From a virus, in IMG/VR virus record IMGVR_UViG_3300028392_000048, positions 27,488 to 91,487 of that record: 64,000 nt of DNA; one strand, written 5' to 3'. The position numbers and the translations under genes are program-made. The notes beneath the pieces are model-generated. The model saw only the letters and a list, made by a program, of their open reading frames with translations. It made no database searches and was not told where the DNA came from. Numbering within the stretch: the first letter of the stretch is position 1; the number at the start of each line of letters is the position of its first letter. This document shows, piece after piece, positions 21,182 through 28,534 of this stretch.

Positions 21182-22015
21182 ATGACAGTAAAAGTTAACT
21201 ATTTAAACAACAAAGATATGTTGTTAGAAATACACAGAAGTAAGACATCATATTGTAGTTTTACAAAACCAGAATATCACCAATATGATCTAATTCTACC
21301 TAGTGTGGATAAAATTAATATCAGAAGCATAGCTGAAGCCAAGCGTGTTCGTGCTAAACGCATGGGTCAGCAAGAATTTGAGCGGAGAAAATCGCTTGGC
21401 GAAAAAATTAAAATCGCAGATTGTGAAGTTGATTATAAAAAAATAGCCAAAACAGATGTTGTTTTTAGGATTATGACATTTGATCATATTCCTTTAAACG
21501 GAACTCGTAAAAAGAATCCAAAAAGTCTTGCAGATCATAGAGACAAAGTGAACTTTCCTCCGTTCCAGCATTGGAAATTTGATGACGATGCGCCAGAAAA
21601 CTTAATATGTGTTGGAAAAAGTCACTGGAAGGGTGATCTAGAAAAGGGTCATTTTGACAAAGATGCTGGATCTATATCAAATACACTGGCTAAGATGATG
21701 ATCAAACTATGCGAACGATATGCTACACGAGGTAATGTTCGGGGTTATACCTATAACGACGAAATGAAAGGCATGGCTATTTTGCAATTAACACAAATTG
21801 GTCTACAATTTGATGAGTCTAAAAGCGATAATCCGTTTGCTTATTTTACCGCAGCTGTTACAAATAGTTTTGTTCGTGTTATCAATACAGAAAAACGCAA
21901 TCAAAATATTCGAGATGACATTTTAGAAATTAATGGTATGAATCCAAGTTATAGCAGAACCGGTTCAGGGGAGCATGCAGCCGCTGTTAAGCGATTCGAC
22001 GAAGGTGCCGAATGA
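21182..22015 (+). CDS. 55: Late-transcription sigma factor, gp55-like
   Basis: A 277-residue protein resembling T4 gp55, the divergent sigma factor that directs host RNA polymerase to late promoters when coupled to the sliding clamp. The best family match is in the C-terminal half, with KLCERYATRGNVRGYTYNDE, LQLTQIGLQFDESKSDNPFA and RDDILEINGMNPSYSRTG. T4 gp55 is 185 residues, so about 90 extra N-terminal residues are present, as in other marine relatives. The ATG follows an AGG a few bases upstream. The stop overlaps the gp47 start (ATGA). Its presence supports reading the TATAAATA-like sites as late promoters. Confidence 0.9.
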   Translation: MTVKVNYLNNKDMLLEIHRSKTSYCSFTKPEYHQYDLILPSVDKINIRSIAEAKRVRAKRMGQQEFERRKSLGEKIKIADCEVDYKKIAKTDVVFRIMTFDHIPLNGTRKKNPKSLADHRDKVNFPPFQHWKFDDDAPENLICVGKSHWKGDLEKGHFDKDAGSISNTLAKMMIKLCERYATRGNVRGYTYNDEMKGMAILQLTQIGLQFDESKSDNPFAYFTAAVTNSFVRVINTEKRNQNIRDDILEINGMNPSYSRTGSGEHAAAVKRFDEGAE

Positions 22016-23025
22016 CAAATTTATTTAAAAAAGTTGCTTGTTTTACAGATATACACTTTGGATTAAAGTCTAATAGTAACACACATAACCAAGACTGTGA
22101 AGATTTTGTAGATTGGTATATTGCTAAAGCAAAGGAGGAAGGTTGTGATACAGGTATCTTTATGGGCGATTGGCATCATAACCGCAATAGCCTTAACATT
22201 ACTACAATGGATTATAGCCTTAGGGCCCTGGAAAAGTTGGGGCAGGCGTTTGATCAGTTCTTTTTCTTTCCTGGTAATCATGATTTGTATTATAAGGACA
22301 AACGGGACATACACTCTGTGGAGTTTGGAAAATATATTCCTGGCGTCACTGTCGTACACGAGCCTACTACTATTGGAGATGTTACCCTTTGTCCGTGGTT
22401 GGTTGGAGAAGAATGGAAAGCTGTAGGCAAAAAAGGTGGCAAGTATATCTTTGGTCACTTTGAATTACCCAGTTTCTTTATGAATGCAATGATTCAAATG
22501 CCAGATCACGGAGAAATTCAACTTAGCAGTTTTAAAAACTATGAATTAGGATTTAGTGGACACTTTCACAAACGTCAGCAACAAAAGAACATGGTTTATA
22601 TTGGCAATGCCTTTCCCCACAACTATGCGGATGCATGGGACGATGAACGTGGCATGATGATTTTAGAATGGGGCGGGCAACCTGAATATCACAGCTGGCC
22701 AGCTCAACCTACATTTAGAACTATTAAACTAAGTCAGCTGATCGATGAAGCAGACACAGTTATTAAACCCAAGCAACATCTACGTGTTACACTAGACATT
22801 GATATTACTTACGAAGAAGCAAGTTTTATTAAAGAAAAGTTCATGGCTGATTACGACATCCGCGAACTTACACTTATTGCAGAAAAGAAAGAAACAGAAA
22901 TCAATACAAACATTGATATACAAGCATTTGAAAGTGTAGATCAAATTGTTAGCAACCAAATTATAAGTATTGATTCAGATCAATTTGATAAAAATACATT
23001 ATTAGCCATTTATAATAGCCTATGA
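22012..23025 (+). CDS. 47: Recombination nuclease subunit gp47 (SbcD/Mre11-like)
   Basis: A 337-residue calcineurin-like metallophosphoesterase, the nuclease partner of gp46 in the T4 recombination complex that resects double-strand ends for recombination-dependent replication. Metal-binding motifs are visible in order: TDIHFG (12-17), GDWHH (52-56), GNHD (88-91), a GHFELP segment and GHFHKR. Length matches T4 gp47 (339). It overlaps gp55 upstream by four bases and gp46 downstream by four bases, so the three are probably translated together. Confidence 0.95.
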   Translation: MTNLFKKVACFTDIHFGLKSNSNTHNQDCEDFVDWYIAKAKEEGCDTGIFMGDWHHNRNSLNITTMDYSLRALEKLGQAFDQFFFFPGNHDLYYKDKRDIHSVEFGKYIPGVTVVHEPTTIGDVTLCPWLVGEEWKAVGKKGGKYIFGHFELPSFFMNAMIQMPDHGEIQLSSFKNYELGFSGHFHKRQQQKNMVYIGNAFPHNYADAWDDERGMMILEWGGQPEYHSWPAQPTFRTIKLSQLIDEADTVIKPKQHLRVTLDIDITYEEASFIKEKFMADYDIRELTLIAEKKETEINTNIDIQAFESVDQIVSNQIISIDSDQFDKNTLLAIYNSL

Positions 23026-24803
23026 CAATTAAAATTAAAGAATTAACAGTTAAAAATTTTATGAGCGTGGGCAATCAAACCCAGGCTGTAAATTTTGCAC
23101 AAGAAAATTTAACTCTTGTCCTAGGTGAAAATCTAGATCAAGGCGGAGATGACAGCGGTTCGCGCAATGGAACGGGCAAAACAACTATTGTAAATGCCCT
23201 TAGCTATGCATTGTTTGGTAATGCGTTAACTAACATTAAAAAAGATAATCTTATTAATAAGATTAACAATAAGAACATGTTAGTTACACTAGCATTTGAA
23301 AAAGACGGCATTGATTATCGTATTGAGCGAGGACGCAAGCCAAATGTATTGCAATTCTTTGTTAATAATCTAGCACAAGAAACAGAAGAAACAGATGACG
23401 CACAAGGCGACATGCGTGAAACGCAAAAAGATCTAGATGATTTGCTAGGTATGAGTCACGATATGTTTAAACATATTGTGGCATTAAACACTTATACAGA
23501 ACCGTTTCTTAGTATGCGGGCTAATGATCAACGAGTTATTATTGAACAATTACTTGGCATTACTCTACTGAGTGAAAAAGCAGAAGCTCTTAAAGAACAA
23601 ATTCGTCAGACTAAAGATACAATCATACAAGAATCTGCAAATATAGAAGCAATTAAACGATCTAATGAAAATATTCAAAAAAGTATTGATGGTATTTTAA
23701 CTAGACAAAGTGCTTGGAATAATCAGCATACACAAGAACTAGAAAAAATAGGCCGTGCTATTGTCGAACTTGAGAATGTAGACATTGATAGCGAATTAAT
23801 TAAACATGCCGAGTTAAAAGATTACGAAGAACGAAACAGAAAATTAAAGAGTCTAAACAAAGAGAGGGCAACACTCGAAAGCGCGATAGCGCAAGCGGAG
23901 CGAAGCGTAAAAAAATACGCTGACGAGCTTGCTAAGTTGCAGGATAAAAAGTGTCACGCTTGTGAACAAGAACTACATGACCATAAGCATGAAGAAATGA
24001 GCAAGCAAGCACAGGCTAATGCTGATGAAGCTGTCATGTATTTTGATAAAGTCGGTAAGGATCTTACTAAAATTACAACTGAGATTGCCGGTACAGGCGA
24101 AGTTGCTAGTCGCCCAGAAACTTATTACGATACAATAGAGCAAGCACTTAAACATCAGAACAATCTCAAGACACTTGAAACACAATTACAAATTAAAGCT
24201 GGCGAAAGCGATCCTTATCAAGATCAAATTGATGAATTGACCAATACCGCTATGCAAGAAATATCTTGGGATAATGTAAACACACTTAATACATTAAAAG
24301 AACATCAAGAGTTCTTGCTTAAACTACTTACAAGTAAAGACAGCTTTATTCGCAAGAAGATTATAGATCAAAATCTAGCCTACTTAAACAATCGTCTTAC
24401 TTACTATCTAGACAAGATGGGCTTACCGCATACTGTTGTATTTAAAAACGATTTAACTGTGGAAATTACACAGCTTGGGCAAGACTTAGACTTTGACAAC
24501 TTGTCGCGTGGCGAACGTAATCGTTTGATTCTAGGCCTGTCTTGGTCGTTTAGAGATGTATGGGAAAGTTTGTATCAGCAGATTAATTTACTGTTTGTCG
24601 ATGAGCTTATTGACAACGGACTTGATGCATCAGGCGTTGAAGGCGCATTAGCTGTACTTAAAAAGATGTCGCGTGAACGTAAAAAGAATATTTTCTTAAT
24701 CAGTCACAAGGATGAACTAATTGGTCGTGTAAACAATGTGCTAAAAGTTATTAAAGAAAACGGTTACACCAGTTATGCAAATGATTTAGAGGTCAATGAG
24801 TGA
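23022..24803 (+). CDS. 46: Recombination nuclease ATPase gp46 (SbcC/Rad50-like)
   Basis: A 593-residue ABC-type ATPase working with gp47. The Walker A motif GSRNGTGKT is at residues 46-54, a coiled coil runs roughly from 180 to 430 with a zinc hook CHAC near 311-314, the signature LSRGERNRLILGL begins near 493, and the Walker B region INLLFVDEL follows. T4 gp46 is 560 residues. Within the coiled coil, 23,874-23,925 has a locally GC-rich, palindrome-rich stretch that keeps the frame open. The stop overlaps the GTG start of the next gene. Confidence 0.95.
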   Translation: MTIKIKELTVKNFMSVGNQTQAVNFAQENLTLVLGENLDQGGDDSGSRNGTGKTTIVNALSYALFGNALTNIKKDNLINKINNKNMLVTLAFEKDGIDYRIERGRKPNVLQFFVNNLAQETEETDDAQGDMRETQKDLDDLLGMSHDMFKHIVALNTYTEPFLSMRANDQRVIIEQLLGITLLSEKAEALKEQIRQTKDTIIQESANIEAIKRSNENIQKSIDGILTRQSAWNNQHTQELEKIGRAIVELENVDIDSELIKHAELKDYEERNRKLKSLNKERATLESAIAQAERSVKKYADELAKLQDKKCHACEQELHDHKHEEMSKQAQANADEAVMYFDKVGKDLTKITTEIAGTGEVASRPETYYDTIEQALKHQNNLKTLETQLQIKAGESDPYQDQIDELTNTAMQEISWDNVNTLNTLKEHQEFLLKLLTSKDSFIRKKIIDQNLAYLNNRLTYYLDKMGLPHTVVFKNDLTVEITQLGQDLDFDNLSRGERNRLILGLSWSFRDVWESLYQQINLLFVDELIDNGLDASGVEGALAVLKKMSRERKKNIFLISHKDELIGRVNNVLKVIKENGYTSYANDLEVNE

Positions 24804-25036
24804 AGGAATGGTCCACTGGTCAAGCCATTGAGCTTATAAAACGTATAAAAACTGAAGTAAACAGTCCTAGACGCAATACAAATAGTCAATGGGATTGTAA
24901 AAAAGACTTGTATTTGTTAAAATGGGCGTGTGAACAGGCCTTAAATCAGTGTGCAACTTATGACCAAGAATCAGAATATGTTAAAAAATATGAACATTAT
25001 CAACTGTTGGAGAAGATAAAAGGTCCAAATGTCTAA
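24800..25036 (+). CDS. Small hypothetical protein (78 aa)
   Basis: A short, charged, probably helical protein that starts with GTG overlapping the gp46 stop (GTGA), which argues for real, coupled translation. No known domain was recognised. Trp, Cys and aromatic residues are regularly spaced (QWDCKKDLYLLKWACEQALN). It ends eight bases into the next gene. A role in recombination or replication is suggested only by its neighbours. Confidence 0.65.
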   Translation: MKEWSTGQAIELIKRIKTEVNSPRRNTNSQWDCKKDLYLLKWACEQALNQCATYDQESEYVKKYEHYQLLEKIKGPNV

Positions 25037-25307
25037 GCATGTAGAGCCGAGTCCAGAACAAAATGAGGAATCTCATGAAAGACTCATGCTGGCTTTTAGA
25101 GAATATTTCAAGGCAAATCAAAATTGGCAATCAAGAGGCTCAAGACGAGCAGGCGAAAACATGCGCTACTGGTTGGCACAGATTAGAATTATAGCAAAAG
25201 AACGTAGAGGGCATGTTCAACAATATAGAATGTGGCTGGACAAAGACAAGGCAGCAAAGAAAGAAAATCAAAAGGCACAGTCGGAGGATCCAGATAACAC
25301 TAACTAG
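25029..25307 (+). CDS. Small hypothetical protein (92 aa)
   Basis: A hydrophilic helical protein rich in Arg, Lys, Glu and Gln, with a middle segment FKANQNWQSRGSRRAGENMR and a charged C-terminal tail. It overlaps the preceding small gene by eight bases and precedes the GIY-YIG-like gene by three, so all belong to the gp55-gp47-gp46 transcript. No known family was recognised; the basic middle could bind nucleic acid, but that is only a guess from composition. Confidence 0.65.
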   Translation: MSKHVEPSPEQNEESHERLMLAFREYFKANQNWQSRGSRRAGENMRYWLAQIRIIAKERRGHVQQYRMWLDKDKAAKKENQKAQSEDPDNTN

Positions 25308-25310
25308 TGT

Positions 25311-25748
25311 ATGTCTTGGTACTACGAAAATCAATTAATCACAGAATTGCCCGAAGATTGTGTTGGGTTTGTTTATAATATAACAAATACAATTACCGGG
25401 CGTATGTACATAGGCAAAAAATTAGCAAAATTTAGTAAAACGACCTACAAAACTTTAAAGTTAAAGAACGGCACAAAGAAAAAAAAGAAAATCCGTAGCA
25501 AAATTGATAGCGACTGGCAAGAATATTATGGTTCTAGCCCTGAACTTAGCAAAGATGTTACGCAGTTAGGTACCGAAAACTTCCGTAGAGAAATACTTTA
25601 TTACTGTAAATCCAAATCAGAATGCAGTTACATAGAGGCAAGAGAGCAATTTAGTCGTAGAGTTTTAGAATCTGACGACTATTATAACGGGCACATACAG
25701 GTTCGGGTACACGGTTCCCACATTAAAGGCAAACAATTAAACGGTTAA
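25311..25748 (+). CDS. GIY-YIG-like nuclease domain protein
   Basis: A 145-residue protein with an N-terminal GFVYNITNTITGRMYIGKK segment (residues 19-37), which matches the first two strands of the GIY-YIG fold with GFVY in place of GIY. A helical segment with YIEAREQFSRRVL (about 108-120), carrying a plausible catalytic Glu, and the ending YYNGHIQVRVHG are typical of small T4-like phage members. GIY-YIG enzymes cut DNA as homing, restriction or repair nucleases; T4 endonuclease II and I-TevI are examples. Which role applies is unknown. No split gene flanks it, so intron-homing is not supported. It is the last gene before the untranslated structured region. Confidence 0.6.
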   Translation: MSWYYENQLITELPEDCVGFVYNITNTITGRMYIGKKLAKFSKTTYKTLKLKNGTKKKKKIRSKIDSDWQEYYGSSPELSKDVTQLGTENFRREILYYCKSKSECSYIEAREQFSRRVLESDDYYNGHIQVRVHGSHIKGKQLNG

Positions 25749-26195
25749 AGCTGGCGCAGGCTAATTTCGTGCGCTCTATACCTGGACCTCGGGTCGCAGG
25801 GACGGAAATCTCTCGCCGTTGTGAGTACTCAACCACTATCCTTAACAGGACGATGATAGCAAAATGCCGCTGTTTGGTTGTTTAAAAATAGTAAAAAAGG
25901 CAAAAGGAGGGTGAAAAACCCACGTTTACAAATATGTTAGCGTATATTTGTAAGCCGCCGTTGTGATAAAGACTCTGCTCGTGGTACCGGACAACCGCCA
26001 CAGTAATGCAGTAACGCTAGTGTGACATTGTGCAACTCAGATAATGTTATTTTATTCTTTGCCCTGCCTGGGCAAAGTGTGACTGAACAATCTAGATAAT
26101 ATTAACAGTGCTTCGCACTTGATAATAATTAAAAAAGAAACAAAAAGTTCGAGCGAAAGCGAAGAACAGATGAACGTAGTTCATCTTTACAGTAT
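25749..26195 (+). ncRNA. Gene-free, hairpin-rich region; candidate structured RNA
   Basis: About 450 bases with no convincing ORF, between the GIY-YIG-like gene and a late promoter. The first 280 bases are clearly more GC-rich than the flanks. Hairpins visible: GCGCA/TGCGC (25754-25774); a bulged stem at 25782-25799; GACGG/CCGTT (25801-25820); CTATC/GATAG with CCT/AGG inside (about 25837-25859); a 10-bp stem at 25926-25953; GTGG..CGG/CCG..CCAC (25981-26001); CTTTGCCC/GGGCAAAG (26057-26077); AGTGC/GCACT (26107-26119); and AGATGAAC/GTTCATCT (26168-26186). GGTTGT near 25875 could pair with ACAACC near 25990. Not recognised as tRNA, tmRNA, RNase P or a complete group I intron. Strand is assumed from neighbours. 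Confidence 0.4.
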
Positions 26196-26203
26196 GATAA
26201 ATA
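26196..26203 (+). promoter_or_regulatory. Late-promoter-like GATAAATA
   Basis: GATAAATA lies 19 bases upstream of the ATG at 26223. The extended 14-base string GATAAATATCTTAT is repeated exactly at 28485, also upstream of a plus-strand gene, which strengthens both as promoters. Confidence 0.55.
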
Positions 26204-26222
26204 TCTTATAGGGATTAAAGTA

Positions 26223-27428
26223 ATGAAAGTCTACGAAATAATTGTTGAAAAGAAAGTTCATGAAGGTGCAATATCTCAAGGAATTGAGAAATTAGGCAGT
26301 ACCTTGGCTAAAGGAAAACAATTTATTTCAAGTCCTATCAAGACTCTTAGGGGTGCTGCAGGTGCTTTAGAAGATAAAATTGCTGATGAAATAGCTGTAC
26401 TTGCCCAAAACAAAAACATGAAAGCCGCAGATGCTGCTACTGAGTATTTGCGTAGAAATAATGCCAAAGTCAGTAGAGAAATGATGAATTTGGAAAGAGA
26501 GTATAAAGAAGCTGGCAAAGCAGTTCCTAATCAAACAACTCTTAGAGCACAAGCTATTGATAGTCTGGGCATGGAAGCAGAACAATTAGATGCGGCTGTT
26601 ATTAAAAAAGCAACAGCTACTGCTCAAATGAAAATTGGTAGCTTAGGTCTTGGTTTGGAAAAGATTTCAGCTTGGGGCGTAATTACTAAATCTGTAAAGG
26701 CTGCATTGTGGGGTTGGAATATTAAGGAATTGATACAGCCTTATTTAGATTTTGTAAGCAAGATGGATGGTTACAAAAAAACTAAACTAGATACAGGTGC
26801 ATGGACTGAAGACGAATACAATGCAGTATTGAATCAAGAAGCCACTATTATGTTGGCTCGTTGGGCAACAGTACTTGCTGGCACAACAGCTTTTTATGCA
26901 CTAACAGGTGGCCCATTTTTAAGAACAATAACAAAACACATTCCTGGATTTAATACAGTATTGTTAGGCGGTGCCGTTGCTATTAAATCTTGGATTAACA
27001 ACAAAGATAATGCAAACTATATTGCGGCATTAATAGCAGATAACATTCCTGAACTGGCTCAAACAATCGGCGAAACTATTAATAACGGATTACAATACGT
27101 ACCAAAGGCAATACGTCCTTCAATTCCTAATGCTGACAATCCTAATAGCGAATACAACAAAGCCGCAGCACCAACTGGAACAACCGGTGAGACTGATCCT
27201 CAAAAAGATATAGCAGCATCTAGTGATCCTGGGACATCAGCTAATCCTGTTAACCCAACTACTGGAAAAACAGCTGCTGGCCGTAAGATGTACTACAATG
27301 ACAACTGGCACAGTAACAATCAGGATATAACTGGCTGGGTAGTGGATCCCGATAATCAAAATATGATACAAGATCCTACTAATCCTGTCAAGCGAGCATT
27401 GAAACCGCCAGGATGGAAGCCAGATTAA
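26223..27428 (+). CDS. Possible internal head or ejected protein (401 aa)
   Basis: Not assigned to a named family. The N-terminus MKVYEIIVEKKVHEG resembles the opening of virion proteins in related phages and contains IVE, which fits the gp21 prohead-protease consensus (Leu/Ile-x-Glu), so a cleaved propeptide is possible. The middle is Ala-rich and helical, with hydrophobic stretches near residues 142-172, 215-234 (ATVLAGTTAFYALTGGPFL) and 243-258. The C-terminal 110 residues are Pro/Thr/Asn-rich and probably disordered. It has its own late-type promoter and meets the convergent gp51-like gene with overlapping stops. An injected membrane-active internal protein is my inference; a membrane protein of infection is the main alternative. 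Confidence 0.6.
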   Translation: MKVYEIIVEKKVHEGAISQGIEKLGSTLAKGKQFISSPIKTLRGAAGALEDKIADEIAVLAQNKNMKAADAATEYLRRNNAKVSREMMNLEREYKEAGKAVPNQTTLRAQAIDSLGMEAEQLDAAVIKKATATAQMKIGSLGLGLEKISAWGVITKSVKAALWGWNIKELIQPYLDFVSKMDGYKKTKLDTGAWTEDEYNAVLNQEATIMLARWATVLAGTTAFYALTGGPFLRTITKHIPGFNTVLLGGAVAIKSWINNKDNANYIAALIADNIPELAQTIGETINNGLQYVPKAIRPSIPNADNPNSEYNKAAAPTGTTGETDPQKDIAASSDPGTSANPVNPTTGKTAAGRKMYYNDNWHSNNQDITGWVVDPDNQNMIQDPTNPVKRALKPPGWKPD

Positions 27429-27613
27429 AGCAAAGGCATTTGGCTAGCTTTAGTTGCTTCGATGTTTTCTTTAATAATCTCGTACATGATCTGACGATCT
27501 TCGAAACCGTATCGCTCCATTAGATCGTTTACAGTAACTCCGCCACGCATGTACCACGAGATTCTAAACAAATCTTCTTTAAAAATCTTTGTTTCTTTTT
27601 CAAGCCTAACCAA
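27425..27613 (-). CDS. 51: gp51-like hub assembly protein, probably expressed by -1 frameshift from gp26-like gene
   Basis: The only start in the upper part of this frame is a TTG at 27613, with no ATG and no clear ribosome site. The 62-residue reading FKEDLFRISWYMRGGVTVND ... ENIEATKASQMPLL matches small hub-assembly (gp51-type) proteins of T4-like phages as I remember them. The same frame stays open upstream and meets the end of the gp26-like gene at a U_UUU_UUC string, so it may be made as a C-terminal extension adding about 77 residues. The stop overlaps that of the convergent plus-strand gene. The gp51 name rests on pattern and position. Confidence 0.55.
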   Translation of the reverse strand: MVRLEKETKIFKEDLFRISWYMRGGVTVNDLMERYGFEDRQIMYEIIKENIEATKASQMPLL

Positions 27614-27651
27614 ACTTTCGTGGATTTCTTGACCACTAAGTCCGATTAGGC

Positions 27652-28473
27652 TTAGTCGAAAAAATTACTTTGATCTAATTCCACAAAAAGTTTAGCTTCA
27701 GTACCGCAAGTGTCACATTTAACAGGATATGTAGGTGCTTTCCATTTGTCTCTGCTATCTTCAATATGTTTCTTGATACTGTCGTATACTTCTTTATCGC
27801 AGTTGTCTAGCCATTCGTTAATAAACGAACGTTCGGTAACAACTTTATTATTGACTTCTACAGATTCAACACATGCTTTGTACAATTCATTTTGAATTAC
27901 ACTTAGTTCTTCAAACAGTTTATTGATCAGTTGCTGTTGCTCAGCTTGATCTTCTATTGTTTCTGTTTGTCGAATCTTTTGTTGTAGTCTAAAATTCTTC
28001 AAATTAAACTCTGTGCTTTGACGATAGTTTAATGGTTGTAATTTTATAATTAATTCTTTTAAAACTATTTTGCTGTCGTAGACCACTGAACTAAAATGTT
28101 CAATAATTTTACTTAGATCTAAATCATAATCGTTTTCAGTTTTGCAACTGCTACAAGTGTTAGTAACAGCCATTTCATTACCAAATGTAGCAATGCGCAT
28201 GGCAGCAAATATAACCTGACTGTCTAAAATGCTCATGTCCCAGCCGTTTTTAATTCCTGGAACACAGCTTTCTATAACTTTAACTGAACTTTCGCCGGAT
28301 AGCAAAGCATCAGGAGTTTTTAAAATAATTTCATCCATGCCTGTTAAACTATACACAGGCATGTTACCCACGTCTCCTTGTATAGTTCCGGGCTGACAGT
28401 ACACACCCTGACTTGGTAATTTGATGTAAATTTTAGGTTGTCTAAAAAATTGCTGTAAAGGGTTCTGTACCAT
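27652..28473 (-). CDS. 26: Baseplate hub/assembly protein, gp26-like (T4_baseplate family)
   Basis: A 273-residue protein opening NPLQQFFRQPKIYIKLPSQG with GMDEIILKTPDALLSGESSV (about residues 45-64), which are hallmarks of the T4 gp26-type baseplate family in marine phages. Two cysteine pairs, CSSC near 107-110 and CDTC near 256-259, may form a zinc ribbon. In T4 gp26 acts with gp51 in hub assembly. A perfect TATAAATA lies 29 bases upstream on this strand. Its 3' end carries the candidate frameshift site leading to the gp51-like frame. It is divergent from a tape-measure candidate, a context shared with tail chaperones of other phages. Confidence 0.7.
   Translation of the reverse strand: MVQNPLQQFFRQPKIYIKLPSQGVYCQPGTIQGDVGNMPVYSLTGMDEIILKTPDALLSGESSVKVIESCVPGIKNGWDMSILDSQVIFAAMRIATFGNEMAVTNTCSSCKTENDYDLDLSKIIEHFSSVVYDSKIVLKELIIKLQPLNYRQSTEFNLKNFRLQQKIRQTETIEDQAEQQQLINKLFEELSVIQNELYKACVESVEVNNKVVTERSFINEWLDNCDKEVYDSIKKHIEDSRDKWKAPTYPVKCDTCGTEAKLFVELDQSNFFD
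27658..27664 (-). promoter_or_regulatory. Candidate -1 ribosomal frameshift site
   Basis: On the minus strand the gp26-like gene ends AAT TTT TTC GAC TAA. The heptamer T_TTT_TTC has the canonical X_XXY_YYZ form. One base downstream begins a stem-loop spanning 27635-27656 (ACTAAG/CTTAGT with CC/GG above it), and a GTGG/CCAC stem follows. A -1 shift enters the gp51-like frame with no intervening stop. The spacer is shorter than usual, which is a point against. Confidence 0.5.
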
Positions 28474-28484
28474 GTTTATCTCCA

Positions 28485-28492
28485 GATAAATA
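28485..28492 (+). promoter_or_regulatory. Late-promoter-like GATAAATA
   Basis: GATAAATA 42 bases upstream of the ATG at 28535, part of the 14-base string shared with 26196. It lies in the 61-base divergent gap and faces away from the minus-strand TATAAATA at 28503-28510. Confidence 0.5.
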
Positions 28493-28502
28493 TCTTATGT
28501 AG

Positions 28503-28510
28503 TATTTATA
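28503..28510 (-). promoter_or_regulatory. Late promoter TATAAATA for gp26-like gene
   Basis: Exact match to the T4 late -10 consensus on the minus strand, 29 bases upstream of the gp26-like ATG. Confidence 0.6.
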
Positions 28511-28534
28511 TACGCACATTTCCTGGAAAAAATT

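Noticed and set aside
25749-26040. Group I intron next to a GIY-YIG gene
   Set aside because: Some strings (CTCAACCACTATCC, GACTCTGCTC) recall T4 td intron elements, but no full P/Q/R/S set could be paired and no split gene flanks the region.
26057-26077. Rho-independent terminator
   Set aside because: The 8-bp stem is perfect but is not followed by a T-run on either strand.
25749-26195. tRNA, tmRNA or RNase P RNA
   Set aside because: No cloverleaf with a TTCGA-type T-loop, no tag-peptide frame, and no RNase P core sequences were found.
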